Source: an uncultured Muribaculaceae bacterium (GTDB taxonomy: Bacteria; Bacteroidota; Bacteroidia; Bacteroidales; Muribaculaceae). From it: DNA of 48,419 nucleotides. The DNA is taken from assembly GCA_910589425.1 (NCBI GenBank), contig CAJUSZ010000019.1:1-48419 (forward strand), read 5' to 3'. The notes beneath the pieces are model-generated. The model did no database searches. It was not told the DNA's origin and saw only the letters and a list, made by a program, of their open reading frames with translations. Below, in pieces: positions 26,242 through 36,400 of this stretch (positions are counted from its first letter, which is position 1; every line of letters starts with the position of its first letter). The position numbers and the translations under genes are program-made.

Positions 26242-27732
26242 GTGGACAGCGAAAACATAAAAGCGTCGGCCAACGCCGGTGCCCCACGCCCCGACAGCGG
26301 GACTGTGATCAAAGACGCCACGGCGTCGGAATACAAATACGGATTCGTCAGCGACATAGCGACCGACAAGGTGGCTCCGGGGCTGAACGAAGACGTGATC
26401 CGTTACATATCCAAAGTCAAGGGAGAACCCGAATGGCTTCTGGAATTCCGTCTTGAGGCCTACCGCCACTGGCTGACTCTCGAGATGCCCCGCTGGGCGC
26501 ATCTGCATCTTCCGGTGATAGACTTCCAGGCCATAAGCTACTATGCCGCTCCCAAAAGTCAGGAGAAGAAAAAAAGCATGGACGAGGTGGATCCCGAGCT
26601 TGTGAAGACTTTCAATAAGCTCGGCATATCGCTCGAGGAGCAGAAACATCTCGCCGGGGTGGCTGTCGATGCCGTGATGGACTCGGTCAGCGTCAAGACC
26701 ACCCACCGTGAGAAGCTCGCCGAACTCGGAGTGATCTTCTGTTCTTTCTCCGAGGCGGTGAAGGATTATCCCGACCTTGTCAGGAAATATCTCGGAAGCG
26801 TGGTCAGCTACCGCGACAATTTCTTTGCCGCGCTGAATTCCGCTGTCTTTTCCGACGGATCGTTCGTTTATATCCCCAAGGGGGTGCGCTGTCCGATGGA
26901 ACTCAGCACATATTTCCGTATCAACGCTTCGGGCACCGGACAGTTCGAGCGCACGCTGATCGTGGCCGACGACGACGCCTACGTCAGCTATCTCGAGGGA
27001 TGCACCGCCCCGATGCGCGACGAGAACCAGCTCCACGCCGCCATTGTGGAGATAATAGCCGAGGAGCGGGGGGAGGTGAAATACAGCACCGTCCAGAACT
27101 GGTATGCCGGCGACAAGGATGGCAAAGGGGGAATATATAATTTCGTGACGAAACGCGGCCTGTGCCGCGGCCACAGATCGAAAATCTCATGGACCCAGGT
27201 GGAGACCGGCTCGGCGATCACATGGAAATATCCCTCGTGCATACTCAAAGGGGACGAGTCTGTGGGCGAATTCTATTCCGTGGCCGTAACCAACAACTGG
27301 CAGGAGGCCGACACCGGCACCAAGATGATCCATATCGGCCGCAATTCCCGCTCCACGATCGTGAGCAAGGGGATCTCGGCCGGCCATTCCCAGAACAGTT
27401 ACCGCGGTCTGGTGAAAGTGGCCGCCAAGGCCTCCGGATGCCGCAACTTCACCCAGTGCGACTCGTTGCTGATGGGCGACAAGTGCGGAGCGCACACGTT
27501 CCCGTATATCGACGTGCATAATCCGACGTCCACGGTCGAACACGAGGCCACGACCTCAAAAATCAACGAAGAGCAGCTGTTCTATTGCCGTCAGCGCGGA
27601 ATCCCGACCGAGGAGGCTGTCGGACTGATAGTGAACGGATATGCCAAGGAGGTGATGAACAAGCTCCCGATGGAGTTTGCCGTCGAGGCCCAGAAACTTC
27701 TCCAGATCACGCTGGAAGGGTCTGTGGGCTGA
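26242..27732 (+). CDS. sufB: Fe-S cluster assembly scaffold SufB
   Basis: A 496-residue SufB, the scaffold of the SufBCD complex on which Fe-S clusters are built in the cytoplasm. Family stretches include GFVSDIATDKVAPGLNEDVIR near the N-terminus, YIPKGVRCPMELSTYFRIN, YLEGCTAPMRDENQLHAA, and HEATTSKINEEQLFYCRQRG near the C-terminus. No ATG is available before the conserved region. The frame could start at TTG 26215, but that lies in the promoter -7 box, so GTG 26242 is preferred. sufC, sufD and sufS, usually adjacent, are not in the window; phoH follows after 37 bases. Confidence 0.94.
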   Translation: MDSENIKASANAGAPRPDSGTVIKDATASEYKYGFVSDIATDKVAPGLNEDVIRYISKVKGEPEWLLEFRLEAYRHWLTLEMPRWAHLHLPVIDFQAISYYAAPKSQEKKKSMDEVDPELVKTFNKLGISLEEQKHLAGVAVDAVMDSVSVKTTHREKLAELGVIFCSFSEAVKDYPDLVRKYLGSVVSYRDNFFAALNSAVFSDGSFVYIPKGVRCPMELSTYFRINASGTGQFERTLIVADDDAYVSYLEGCTAPMRDENQLHAAIVEIIAEERGEVKYSTVQNWYAGDKDGKGGIYNFVTKRGLCRGHRSKISWTQVETGSAITWKYPSCILKGDESVGEFYSVAVTNNWQEADTGTKMIHIGRNSRSTIVSKGISAGHSQNSYRGLVKVAAKASGCRNFTQCDSLLMGDKCGAHTFPYIDVHNPTSTVEHEATTSKINEEQLFYCRQRGIPTEEAVGLIVNGYAKEVMNKLPMEFAVEAQKLLQITLEGSVG

Positions 27733-27769
27733 GCGGATAAGAACATACATAAAAAGACAGACTCTTGTT

Positions 27770-28759
27770 TTGATAGAGAGAATAGTTATAATCGACGGGG
27801 TTGACCCCCAGACGTTCTATGGCGTCAATAATTGCAATATCAGTCTGATACGCAATCTTTTCCCGAAACTGCGCATGGCCGCGCGAGGCAATGTGATAAA
27901 GGTGATCGGGGAGGATTCCGAGACGGCTGAATTCGAGCGGAAGATAAAGGAGATAGAGGCCTACGCCGCAAAATACAATAAGCTCGGCGAGGATGTCATA
28001 ATCGACATAGTGAAAGGAGACGCGCCCAAAGAGGTCAACACCGAGGGTGTGATCCTTTTCAGCCAGAGCGGCCGCCCCGTGGCTCCGCGCAATGCCAACC
28101 AGGCCAAGATGGTGCGCTCGTTTGCTGAAAACGATCTGACTTTCGCTCTCGGACCCGCAGGAACCGGCAAAACCTATATAGCCATCGCCCTTGCCGTGGC
28201 GGCGCTGAAAAACAGGGTGTGCAAGAGAGTGATTCTTTCGCGGCCTGCCGTAGAAGCCGGCGAGAAACTCGGTTTTCTGCCCGGCGACATGAAAGACAAG
28301 ATCGACCCCTATCTGCGTCCGCTATATGACGCTCTGGAAGACATGCTCCCGGCTGTGAAACTGAAGGAATACATGGAGAGCGACACCATACAGATCGCCC
28401 CGCTCGCCTTCATGAGAGGGCGCACGCTCAACGACGCCGTGATCATCCTCGACGAAGCGCAAAACACCACGAAACACCAGATGAAGATGTTTCTGACCCG
28501 TCTCGGCGTCAACGCCAAGATGATCATCACAGGCGACGCCACCCAGATCGACCTCCCGCGCAGCGTGCAGAGCGGCCTGCTTCAGGCGCTGCGGATCCTG
28601 AAAGGGGTGAAAGGGATCGGCATGATAGAGTACGGGAAGAAAGACATCGTGCGCCATCCGCTCGTGCAGCGCATCGTGGATGCCTACGAAGCGCGTGAGC
28701 AGAAAGTGGATGAGGATTTTGAACGCAACCTCGCCGGAGGGGGACAGCAACAACCATAA
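27770..28759 (+). CDS. phoH: PhoH-like ATPase
   Basis: A 329-residue PhoH-family P-loop ATPase, probably cytoplasmic and linked in the family to RNA metabolism and ribosome maturation. Walker A GPAGTGKTYIA is near residue 125, LSRPAVEAGEKLGFLPGD follows, Walker B VIILDEAQNTT is near 225, and GDATQIDLP is at the sensor position. The open frame reaches back into sufB. The family N-terminus (IVIIDGVDPQTFYGVNN) points to the TTG at 27770 as start. Genes on either side are 37 and 14 bases away, so it is in an operon with sufB. Confidence 0.92.
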   Translation: MIERIVIIDGVDPQTFYGVNNCNISLIRNLFPKLRMAARGNVIKVIGEDSETAEFERKIKEIEAYAAKYNKLGEDVIIDIVKGDAPKEVNTEGVILFSQSGRPVAPRNANQAKMVRSFAENDLTFALGPAGTGKTYIAIALAVAALKNRVCKRVILSRPAVEAGEKLGFLPGDMKDKIDPYLRPLYDALEDMLPAVKLKEYMESDTIQIAPLAFMRGRTLNDAVIILDEAQNTTKHQMKMFLTRLGVNAKMIITGDATQIDLPRSVQSGLLQALRILKGVKGIGMIEYGKKDIVRHPLVQRIVDAYEAREQKVDEDFERNLAGGGQQQP

Positions 28760-28773
28760 TTGAAAACTGAGCA

Positions 28774-29919
28774 ATGGCAAAGATAGGAGACAGAGTGCGC
28801 TATCTGAACGCCGTCGGAGGCGGTGTGATAACGCGCATAGAGGGAAAGATAGCGTATGTGGACGACAACGGCTTTGAGACGCCTGTTCTCGTCCGTGAAC
28901 TTGTGGTGGTTCTCCCGGCCGGACATGAACCCGAGACCAAGGGCGCGAACCTGATGTTTGACCAGAAAGCGTTCGACAACGGACGCTCTGCGTCGCCCGA
29001 ACCTGAACCGGTGAAACAGTCCGCGCCTGATCCCGGACTTCCTCCGGTCAAGGAAACGGAACGCGGCGAGAAACTCAACATAACGCTTGCTTTCGAGCCC
29101 GACGATCCGAAACGCATAAGCCAGACAGGATTCAATGCAGTTCTCGTCAATGATTCGAACTACAGGCTCGCGTTCACGTTCCTGCGCCGGGGAGCCGACG
29201 AAAGGGGATGGAGTGTGGTCTATTCCGGCGAGGTCGATCCTCAGGAGCTGATAGATCTGGCTCGCTTCTCCCATGAGGATCTCGGGCAGATCGAGCGTGT
29301 GGCTCTGCAGGCCGTGGCGTCCAAGCCCTCGAAAAGTTTCCAGATCAAGCCTCCGGTAAATGTGGTCAAGCGTCTTGACCTGACTAAATTTCACAAAGCG
29401 CATTGTTTCCGCCCTGGTGTGTATTTCGAGACTCCTGCGCTTGAGATCCCTCTGGTGAACGACGATATGCCCGTCAAGGGCGCAGACGTCGATGCGTCCC
29501 GTCTGCGCGAGGCGGTGGGTGCGCGTGCAGGCGGAGAGTCCGACAGTCTGGCCGAGCTTGCGAAGAAATACCGCAAGGATGGCGACGCACAGGGAAAGAA
29601 AAAGCGGGATCCGGCAGAGAATCCCCACAGACTGCTTCCGCCGATAGAGGTTGATCTCCATATCGGTGAGCTGGTGGACACGCTGGCTGGTCTCGACAAT
29701 TCCGCCATGCTCCGCATCCAGCTCGACGAAGTGGAGAAGACCATGAAAGCCCACAGCCGCCGCATCGGTCAGAAGATAGTGTTCATTCACGGAAAAGGGG
29801 AGGGTGTGCTGCGCGATGCGGTGTGGAAACTGCTCCGGCGCCAGTGGCCGAAGGCGGAGCTTCAGGACGCGTCGTTTCAGGAATATGGTTTCGGCGCCAC
29901 ACTCGTGACAGTGCATTGA
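28774..29919 (+). CDS. DUF2027 and Smr domain protein
   Basis: A 381-residue protein. The N-terminal region (KIGDRVRYLNAVGGGVITRI) and the central beta-rich domain (about 90-230) match DUF2027, a Bacteroidetes family. The C-terminal 80 residues are an Smr domain with VDLHIGELVD and FIHGKGEGVLRDAV, the HGKG motif of Smr nucleases. It resembles the tail of MutS2 but lacks the MutS ATPase. A nucleic-acid cleaving or ribosome-rescue-type activity is possible from the Smr domain; the real role is unknown. It starts 14 bases after phoH. Confidence 0.88.
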   Translation: MAKIGDRVRYLNAVGGGVITRIEGKIAYVDDNGFETPVLVRELVVVLPAGHEPETKGANLMFDQKAFDNGRSASPEPEPVKQSAPDPGLPPVKETERGEKLNITLAFEPDDPKRISQTGFNAVLVNDSNYRLAFTFLRRGADERGWSVVYSGEVDPQELIDLARFSHEDLGQIERVALQAVASKPSKSFQIKPPVNVVKRLDLTKFHKAHCFRPGVYFETPALEIPLVNDDMPVKGADVDASRLREAVGARAGGESDSLAELAKKYRKDGDAQGKKKRDPAENPHRLLPPIEVDLHIGELVDTLAGLDNSAMLRIQLDEVEKTMKAHSRRIGQKIVFIHGKGEGVLRDAVWKLLRRQWPKAELQDASFQEYGFGATLVTVH

Positions 29920-29937
29920 AAAAACACCCTGCAACCG

Positions 29938-30378
29938 ATGAAATTCCCTGACAAATGGTGGACCGCGCCGGCCGAGAGCGAAAGCGGAAAGACAGTGATC
30001 GTAACCGGGAGGGATTCGCTCGATGAAGTGATGGCCTCGGGAAAGTATATCTATCGGCTCGATGTGAGCTGGGACTACGACGCGGATCCGTCCGGGATGC
30101 CCTCAGATGCCGATTCAAGGCTTATGGAGCAGGCCACGGATGCGTTGATGAAATCTTTCGACAAGAGCAAGTCGGCTATCCTGACAGGCATATATACCGG
30201 AGACGGCCGGCGCGACTGGATATTCTATTGTCTTAATCTGAAAGTATTCTCGTTTGTGTTCAATCAGGCTCTCGCCCCGCTTCCGGAGCTTCCCCTCAGG
30301 ATCGACGCTACCGAAGATCCCGACTGGGAGGAATACACCGGCATGAGGGAACAGACCTATATCCCGGACGAGGACTGA
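29938..30378 (+). CDS. DUF695-like protein
   Basis: A 146-residue soluble protein. The visible pattern is KYIYRLDVSWDYDADPSGMP, then a helix LMEQATDALMKSF, then TGIYTGDGRRDWIFYCLNL and EDPDWEEYTGMREQ near the end. These fit DUF695, a small domain of unknown function often found in proteins near regulators of RNase E. It is last in the sufB set, 18 bases after the Smr gene, and converges with kup (17 bases between stops). Confidence 0.72.
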   Translation: MKFPDKWWTAPAESESGKTVIVTGRDSLDEVMASGKYIYRLDVSWDYDADPSGMPSDADSRLMEQATDALMKSFDKSKSAILTGIYTGDGRRDWIFYCLNLKVFSFVFNQALAPLPELPLRIDATEDPDWEEYTGMREQTYIPDED

Positions 30379-30395
30379 GCCCCGTTTCATGAAAC

Positions 30396-32381
30396 TCATA
30401 TCCTGACGATCCGCCGGGCCGGGGTGCTGTTGATTATGAGCGGGGCAGTCTCGGTTACGACGCTGCTCGTGTCCAGTCCCAGAGCCGACTGGTCCGTGAT
30501 GCCCAGCCGGGAGATTATGTCGTGGAGATGCATGAGCCGTTTCTGCGACTTCTTGCATGAGCTTCCCGGCGAGAAGATCCGGCGCAGCACGATGAAGCGG
30601 AAATCGCCGGCGATCCCGCGTTTGTGGAGCGACGGGTATCCGCTTCTGAGATCGAGTTTCCCCTCGGCCACAAGATCTTCCACAATCTGACGCAGATAGA
30701 GGCTCACCTGCGGCTCGACGCGGTAGCCCATGCGCAGATGCACGCAATAGAGCGTGCCTTCGATTGGAGTGCTTACGGAATATTCCAGCGTGTGGGGATC
30801 ATCCGTGTATTCGAGACGGATGATCCAGTAGTGGTCGGCGCGTTTAGGCTGCTTGTTGACGATTGAATACATCATCTTGCTCTCGACAAGATCCCGGGAC
30901 GCGGAGCGGGAGAAATAGATGATGTTCGAAGCATATTTCGGAATGGACCGGTCCGCTTTTATCTCGGAGATCACGCCAAGCCAGTCGCCGAGTCTTTTCC
31001 ATTCGGTGAACGATTCCTTTATGCGCGACGAGTTCCGCCACGAGATCATAACGAAGGCCACAATGCCGGCGATCAGGATGGTGAACCATCCTCCATGCAT
31101 GAACTTGAAAAGGTTTGCCACGAAGAAACAACCTTCTATCGCCACGTATGCGAGAAGGAATATGGCAATGATCCATCGCGGAGTCCCTTTGTGGTGAAGC
31201 CAGAATGCGAGCAGCAGCGTGGTCATCAGCATCGTTATCGTGATAGCGAGCCCATAGGCAGCCTCCATGTGGGCTGAATTCCGGAAAATCATCACTGTGG
31301 CCAGGCATCCGGCCAGAAGCGTCCAGTTGACGGCGGGGATGTAGAGCTGGCCTTTTTCGTCGGAAGGATATTTCACGCGGATTCTCGGCCAAAAATTGAG
31401 CGACATAGCCTCGCTGAAGATTGTGAACGATCCGCTGAGGAGAGCCTGGCTCGCTATGATAGCGGCTCCGGCGGCGAGAATGACGCCGGGGATCACAAAC
31501 CATTGCGGCATGATCCCGTAGAATGGGTTCTGTCCGGCCGTATTCTCCGGACCGCTGGCTATCAGCCAAGCCCCTTGACCGAGATAGTTGAGGATGAGCA
31601 TTATCTTGACAAAGATCCAGCTGACCGATATGTTGAGGCGTCCGCAGTGGCCGAGATCGGAATAGAGCGCCTCTGCTCCGGTGGTGCATAGGAAAACGGC
31701 TCCAAGGATAAGGAACCATCCTGGAAAATCGATCAGCAGTCTGGCTGCATACCACGGATTGAACGCCTTCCATATAGCGGGGCATGAACCGAGATGGGTT
31801 GTCCCCAGGATTCCGAGTGTGAGAAACCATATCAGCATGAAAGGTCCGAAAAATTTTCCGATCGTGCCGGTGCCGGCGCGTTGCATCAGGAATATCCCGG
31901 TTATTATCAGGATTACGATCGGGATCACGGGAATGGTCTGGTCTACGGCTGTAAGCCCCTCAATGGCGGAGGTTACCGTCACTGCCGGGGTGATCACTCC
32001 GTCGGCTATGAGGGTCGAGGCTCCTATGGCCGCCACAAGATAGAGCCATCGCCGGGGCAGCTTGCGCAGCAATGCGAAAAGCGACAGGATGCCACCCTCC
32101 CCTTTGTTGTCGGCGCGGAGGGCTATGAGGACATATTTGACGGTGGTCTGCAACGTAAGCGTCCAGATGACGCACGAAACGGCTCCGATTATGTAGTCAG
32201 GGTCATAGTCCGGGTTGACTCCGGTTATGGCTTTCATCACGTAGAGCGGCGAGGTTCCTATGTCGCCGAATACGATGCCGAGTGTTACGAGGAGTCCTAT
32301 TGCGGTGATCCTCCTCATTTTTGAATGCTGGTTCTGGATTCTGGTCTCAGAGCCGTCCGGTGAAGTGCTGTTATTGTTCAT
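30396..32381 (-). CDS. kup: Kup-family potassium uptake protein
   Basis: A 661-residue membrane protein importing K+ with H+. The N-terminal GIVFGDIGTSPLYVMKAI near residue 35 is the family signature, followed by DNKGEGGILSLFALL near 93 and GADGVITPAV-like SLIADGVITPAVTV-type residues near 125. About twelve membrane segments extend to residue 460, and the hydrophilic C-terminal domain fills the rest. A 191-bp repeat element ends 17 bases upstream of the ATG. A TATCTTTG box inside that element (32551-32544) points at the gene and could be its promoter. Confidence 0.96.
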   Translation of the reverse strand: MNNNSTSPDGSETRIQNQHSKMRRITAIGLLVTLGIVFGDIGTSPLYVMKAITGVNPDYDPDYIIGAVSCVIWTLTLQTTVKYVLIALRADNKGEGGILSLFALLRKLPRRWLYLVAAIGASTLIADGVITPAVTVTSAIEGLTAVDQTIPVIPIVILIITGIFLMQRAGTGTIGKFFGPFMLIWFLTLGILGTTHLGSCPAIWKAFNPWYAARLLIDFPGWFLILGAVFLCTTGAEALYSDLGHCGRLNISVSWIFVKIMLILNYLGQGAWLIASGPENTAGQNPFYGIMPQWFVIPGVILAAGAAIIASQALLSGSFTIFSEAMSLNFWPRIRVKYPSDEKGQLYIPAVNWTLLAGCLATVMIFRNSAHMEAAYGLAITITMLMTTLLLAFWLHHKGTPRWIIAIFLLAYVAIEGCFFVANLFKFMHGGWFTILIAGIVAFVMISWRNSSRIKESFTEWKRLGDWLGVISEIKADRSIPKYASNIIYFSRSASRDLVESKMMYSIVNKQPKRADHYWIIRLEYTDDPHTLEYSVSTPIEGTLYCVHLRMGYRVEPQVSLYLRQIVEDLVAEGKLDLRSGYPSLHKRGIAGDFRFIVLRRIFSPGSSCKKSQKRLMHLHDIISRLGITDQSALGLDTSSVVTETAPLIINSTPARRIVRI

Positions 32382-32398
32382 GTCCGGAGTCAGGTTAA

Positions 32399-32589
32399 GA
32401 GCTTGTTTAAAAATAATTTACAAACTATCAGAACTTGTTCAAATGTGAGATTTCCTTTATACCGGTGTCTCTCTGGCTAAATTCCTGTTATCTGTCAGTC
32501 ATGATGCCCGCATCACTCCTTCCTCATAAGGAGAAATTTATCTCAAAGATACACCGCCGTGATTTTCACATTTATTATTAAACAAGCTC
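32399..32589. repeat. 191-bp inverted-repeat element (copy 1) flanked by TAA duplications
   Basis: Left end GAGCTTGTTTAA (32399) and right end TTAAACAAGCTC (to 32589) are perfect inverted repeats. TAA stands on each side (32396-32398 and 32590-32592), fitting a 3-bp TNA target duplication. Inside, read on the minus strand, GGAG (32519-32516) is followed by a 6-bp stem with a GG centre (32515-32502) and TGACTGA. A TATCTTTG promoter-like box is at 32551-32544. The outer parts match copy 3 (37662-37877), but a block of about 95 bp differs. Confidence 0.85.
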
Positions 32590-32669
32590 TAATGATATTG
32601 TTCCGGATATAGATACGCTTGCCGGGACGGTTTTGTTTTGCGGGAGACCGGAAAAATCCAGATGCAGGC

Positions 32670-33344
32670 TTATTTCAGCAGGTCGGGGCGCAGGAGCCGG
32701 GTGCGTTCGAGCGCCTGTTCATGACGCCAGTCCGCTATGCGGGCCTCGTGGCCGGAAAGGAGTATTTCGGGCACTTTCCATCCGTTATAGTCGGCCGGAC
32801 GGGTATATACCGGCGGGGCGAGAAGATTGTCCTGAAACGAATCGGAAAGGGCCGACTGCTCGTCGCCGATCGCTCCCGGAATCAGTCTGACTATCGAGTC
32901 GGCTATGACCACGGCCGGGATCTCGCCGCCGGTCAGGACGTAGTCGCCTATGCTGATCTCCTTGGTAACGAGATGCTCGCGGATCCTGTAGTCGATCCCC
33001 TTGTAGTGTCCGCAGAGGATGATTATGTTGCCGAGCATCGACATCGCGTTTGCCATAGGCTGGGTCAGTGTCTCCCCGTCGGGAGAGGTGAATATCACCT
33101 CGTCGTATTCCCTCTGGCTTTTAAGGTGGGAGATGCATGCGTCCACAGGCTGCACTTTCATGACCATTCCCGCTTCGCCGCCGAACGGATAGTCGTCCAC
33201 CTTGCGGTGTTTGTCCACGGTGTAGTCGCGCAGGTTGTGGACTGCGATCTCCACGAGTCCTTTATCCTGGGCTCGTTTGAGAATGGAGCAGTTGAGCGGG
33301 GACTCGAGCATTTCGGGAAGTACGGTCAGAATATCGATGCGCAT
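32670..33344 (-). CDS. trmD: tRNA (guanine-37-N1)-methyltransferase TrmD
   Basis: A 224-residue SPOUT-class methyltransferase using S-adenosylmethionine to methylate G37 of tRNAs, which prevents frameshifting. Family motifs are LTVLPEML at the N-terminus, DDYPFGGEAGMVMK near 51, the trefoil-knot LCGHYKGIDYRI near 112, SIGDYVLTGGEIPA near 131, and GDEQSALSDSF. Length is normal. It has its own promoter and is downstream of the tricorn terminator, so it is an independent unit. Other ribosomal neighbours common elsewhere (rimM, rplS) are absent. Confidence 0.97.
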   Translation of the reverse strand: MRIDILTVLPEMLESPLNCSILKRAQDKGLVEIAVHNLRDYTVDKHRKVDDYPFGGEAGMVMKVQPVDACISHLKSQREYDEVIFTSPDGETLTQPMANAMSMLGNIIILCGHYKGIDYRIREHLVTKEISIGDYVLTGGEIPAVVIADSIVRLIPGAIGDEQSALSDSFQDNLLAPPVYTRPADYNGWKVPEILLSGHEARIADWRHEQALERTRLLRPDLLK

Positions 33345-33381
33345 GGTCGGTAGGCGGGATCTCTTGAGTGGAATCCCGGCG

Positions 33382-33411
33382 CAAAATTACAAAAAAAAGC
33401 CGGAAACGCAA
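33382..33411 (-). promoter_or_regulatory. Promoter of trmD
   Basis: On the minus strand TTG (33411-33409), a 19-base spacer and TAATTTTG (33389-33382) fit the Bacteroidetes pattern. The box overlaps the upstream gene's terminator, so end and start of transcription abut. Confidence 0.6.
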
Positions 33412-33421
33412 TGTTCCGGCT
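33391..33421 (-). terminator. Intrinsic terminator of the tricorn-like protease gene
   Basis: On the minus strand AGCCGGAA and TTCCGGCT form an 8-bp stem with a short loop, followed by a run of eight T residues, 20 bases after the protease stop codon. Confidence 0.85.
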
Positions 33422-33440
33422 TTCTGGGGAATGGTATGTG

Positions 33441-36400
33441 TTATTTCTTGGAATCGATCTTCTCAAGAAGATGCTTGACGGCGCCGATGAGCTGGGCGTC
33501 GTGTCCGCGGAGTTCGTCGGCGGGCTGGTTGTAGATGATCACATCCGGATTCAGCTGCACATTCTCAAGTGCCTTACCGTTCATGTCGGCATTGGTTACC
33601 TGCGGGATGCCGAACAGGAGTTCGGGGTCGATCTGTGTCTCCCACCATACGGCTGTCATTGTGCCGGGGATCGGGGCGCCGACCACGTCGCCGATTCCGA
33701 GAGTCTGGTAAGTGTAGGGGCTACCGTGGGCGTCGGAATAGTTGCTTTCGTTGACGAGCATCACCGAGGGCTTGTGCCATTGTGAGAACGGTTCGGATCC
33801 GATGTAGCGGCCGCGCGGTCTGAACTGCACGTATTCCTTGCCGCTGAGAAGGACCGCGAGGTCGTTGTGGAGCCATCCGCCGCCGTTGAAGCGGGTGTCG
33901 ACTATGGCGGCCTCACGGTTGCGGTATTTTCCGAGAAGTTCGTCGTAGACAGTGCGGTATGACGGGCTGTTCATCCCCTGCACGTGGACGTAGGCTATGC
34001 GTCCGCCGCTTACGGAATCCACCACTTTCTGGTTGTGTTCCACCCACCGCTGATAGAGCATTCCCTGAAGCTCGCCCGCGCTGAGGGGCTTGACTGTGGC
34101 GAAGATGGTCTTGCCGTCAGCCTTTTTGACCTCAAGACGCACCTTTTTGCCGGCTTTCCCCTGCAGGAGCGGGAAATAGTCTTTGCCTGCCTCGATCTTG
34201 TGGCCGTCGATGCTCATGATTACGTCGCCCTGGGCTATTCCGGCTTTCTTCGCGGACATGGGGCTTCTCGGGAGGAGTTCGGCGATCTTCAGACCGTCGC
34301 CCTTATAGGATTCGTCGAAGAATGCCCCGAGGTTGGCTGTCGGCAGGCTCGCTCTTCCCGATGAGGCGCGTGCGCCGGTGTGGGATGCGTTGAGTTCGCC
34401 GAGGATCTCGCTCATGAGGATTGCGAAGTCGCGGTTGTTGTCGATGTAGGGGAGGAATTCGCGGTAGTGCTTGCCGTAGTATTCCCAATCGACTCCGTGG
34501 AGATTTTCATCGTAGAACTTGTCGTTGACCTGACGGAGCATGTGGTCGAAGATATATTCGCGCTCCAGGGAGGGACGGCGGTCGTAGTCGGCCTCGAAGC
34601 TGACGCTCTCGATGTCTCCTTTGGCGAGATTCACTTTCTGCACTCCTTTTCCTGAGAGGACAAAAAGATTCTCCCCTTTCTTGTCGGCCTCAAGGCCACC
34701 GTTCACGCCTTTGAGCAGCACTTTGGTCTCGCCTTTCTTGAGATCGCGCACAAGAAGGTTGCTGCCTCCTTCGGTGGCGTTGGCCACATAATAGAATTTG
34801 TCGCCTTTGGGACTCATGAAATAGTCGGACACAAAAGCCGAGCTGCCTGTCAGGCGGCGTGTGCGGTATTTTCTATTGGGAAGATCGAATTCGAGAGACT
34901 TGGTCTCCTCTTTGGCTGTCTCCTCCTTTTTGGATTTCTTGTCTTTCTTGCCTTTTTTGCCGTCGGAGTCTTTCTTCTCCTTTTCAGCGTCTTTTTTCTC
35001 CTGCTCGGCGAGGGCGGCCTCCTCCTCGGTCATGTTGAACGTGTCCCAGGCGGCAGGATCGAGAGCCATGAGCATGATGTCGTCCTGATTTCCCCAGGAT
35101 CCCTGGCTCTTGTAGCCGTATTTTGCCGTGGAGTACGTGATGGCGCCTCCGTCGAGAGCCCATTTCGGATTGCCGTCGGAGAATCCGCTCTCCGTGAGAT
35201 CGACCGTTTCCGATCCGTCGGCCTTGACAAGAGCCACGTCGGTGTTGTTCCATCCGCCGTCACCGATATAGCTTGCGAGAAGCCATTTGCTGTCGGGGCT
35301 CCATGCGAACTGTACGTCGCCGTCGGTATAGGAATAGTTGTAGCGGCCGTCGAGAGCTGTGTTCACTTTCTTGCTCTTGAGGTCGATCACACGCAGTTCG
35401 GTGCGGTTCTCAAGAAATGCCACTTTCTTTCCGTCGGGAGAGAAAACGGGCTGCTGCGCGGCGGTGGCGCATTTGTAGAGGGGTTCCTCCACGATGTCTG
35501 TGGCGTAGGCGAAACGTTTCTCCTCCGGATTCTTGATCGATGCGGTGAAAAGCTGCCAGTAGCCGTTGCGGTCGCTGTCATAGACGAGCGACCGGCCGTC
35601 GGCCGAGAAGCTGACGCAGCGTTCCTGGGCCGGAGTGTTGGTGATGCGTTTTGTCGTTTTGTATTTCGTGTCCGTAACGTATATATCGCCTCTCAGGACG
35701 ATGGCCACTTCGTCGCCCGAGGGGGAGACGGCCATGTTGGAAACGCCAGAATTTACGTATTTCTTGACAAGATCGCTGTCGTAGTCGTCGGAGATTATCT
35801 CCACGTTGAGTTTCTGGGGCTGCGAGCCGTCGCGCATTGTGTAGATCTCACCGTCCCAGCTGAAAGCGAGGGTTCCGTCGGCCGAGGCCGAAAGGGAGCG
35901 GACCGGATGACGCTCGAATTTTGTCAGCTGGGTCTGGTTTTTGCCGTCGGCCGAGGCCTTGAATACGTTGAGTGTGCCGTCTTTCTCGCTGATGAAGAAA
36001 AAACCGTCGCCTCCGGGAGCCCATACGGGGTTCATGTCGTGGCCGTTGAAGTCGGTGAGTTTGCTGAATTTACCGGCGTCGTGGAGCCATATATCGGCTG
36101 TGCCCGAGGAGCGTTCATGCTTGCGCAGCACGTCCTCGAAGCCTTTCTTGTCCTGATATAGCATCCGGCCGCGCGCGTCCACGCTTGCAGCTGTCATCGG
36201 AATGGAAAGATACATTTCCGGACGCATTCCGGGTCGGGATACGTCGACGATATATGTCTGTGAGAGCCACGGTCCGCGGCTTGTCTCTTTCGAGGGCGCG
36301 AGCTGGGATGTGAAAAGCAGGTGGTCGTTGTCGGCGAAAGCGATCGGGGTCTCCGCGCCGCTGTTGGTGGTGATCCTGACCGGAGTGCCACCGTTGGCGT

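Noticed and set aside
28684..29934. Open frame of 416 codons opposite the DUF2027-Smr gene.
   Set aside because: Antisense shadow; the plus-strand gene has clear domains.
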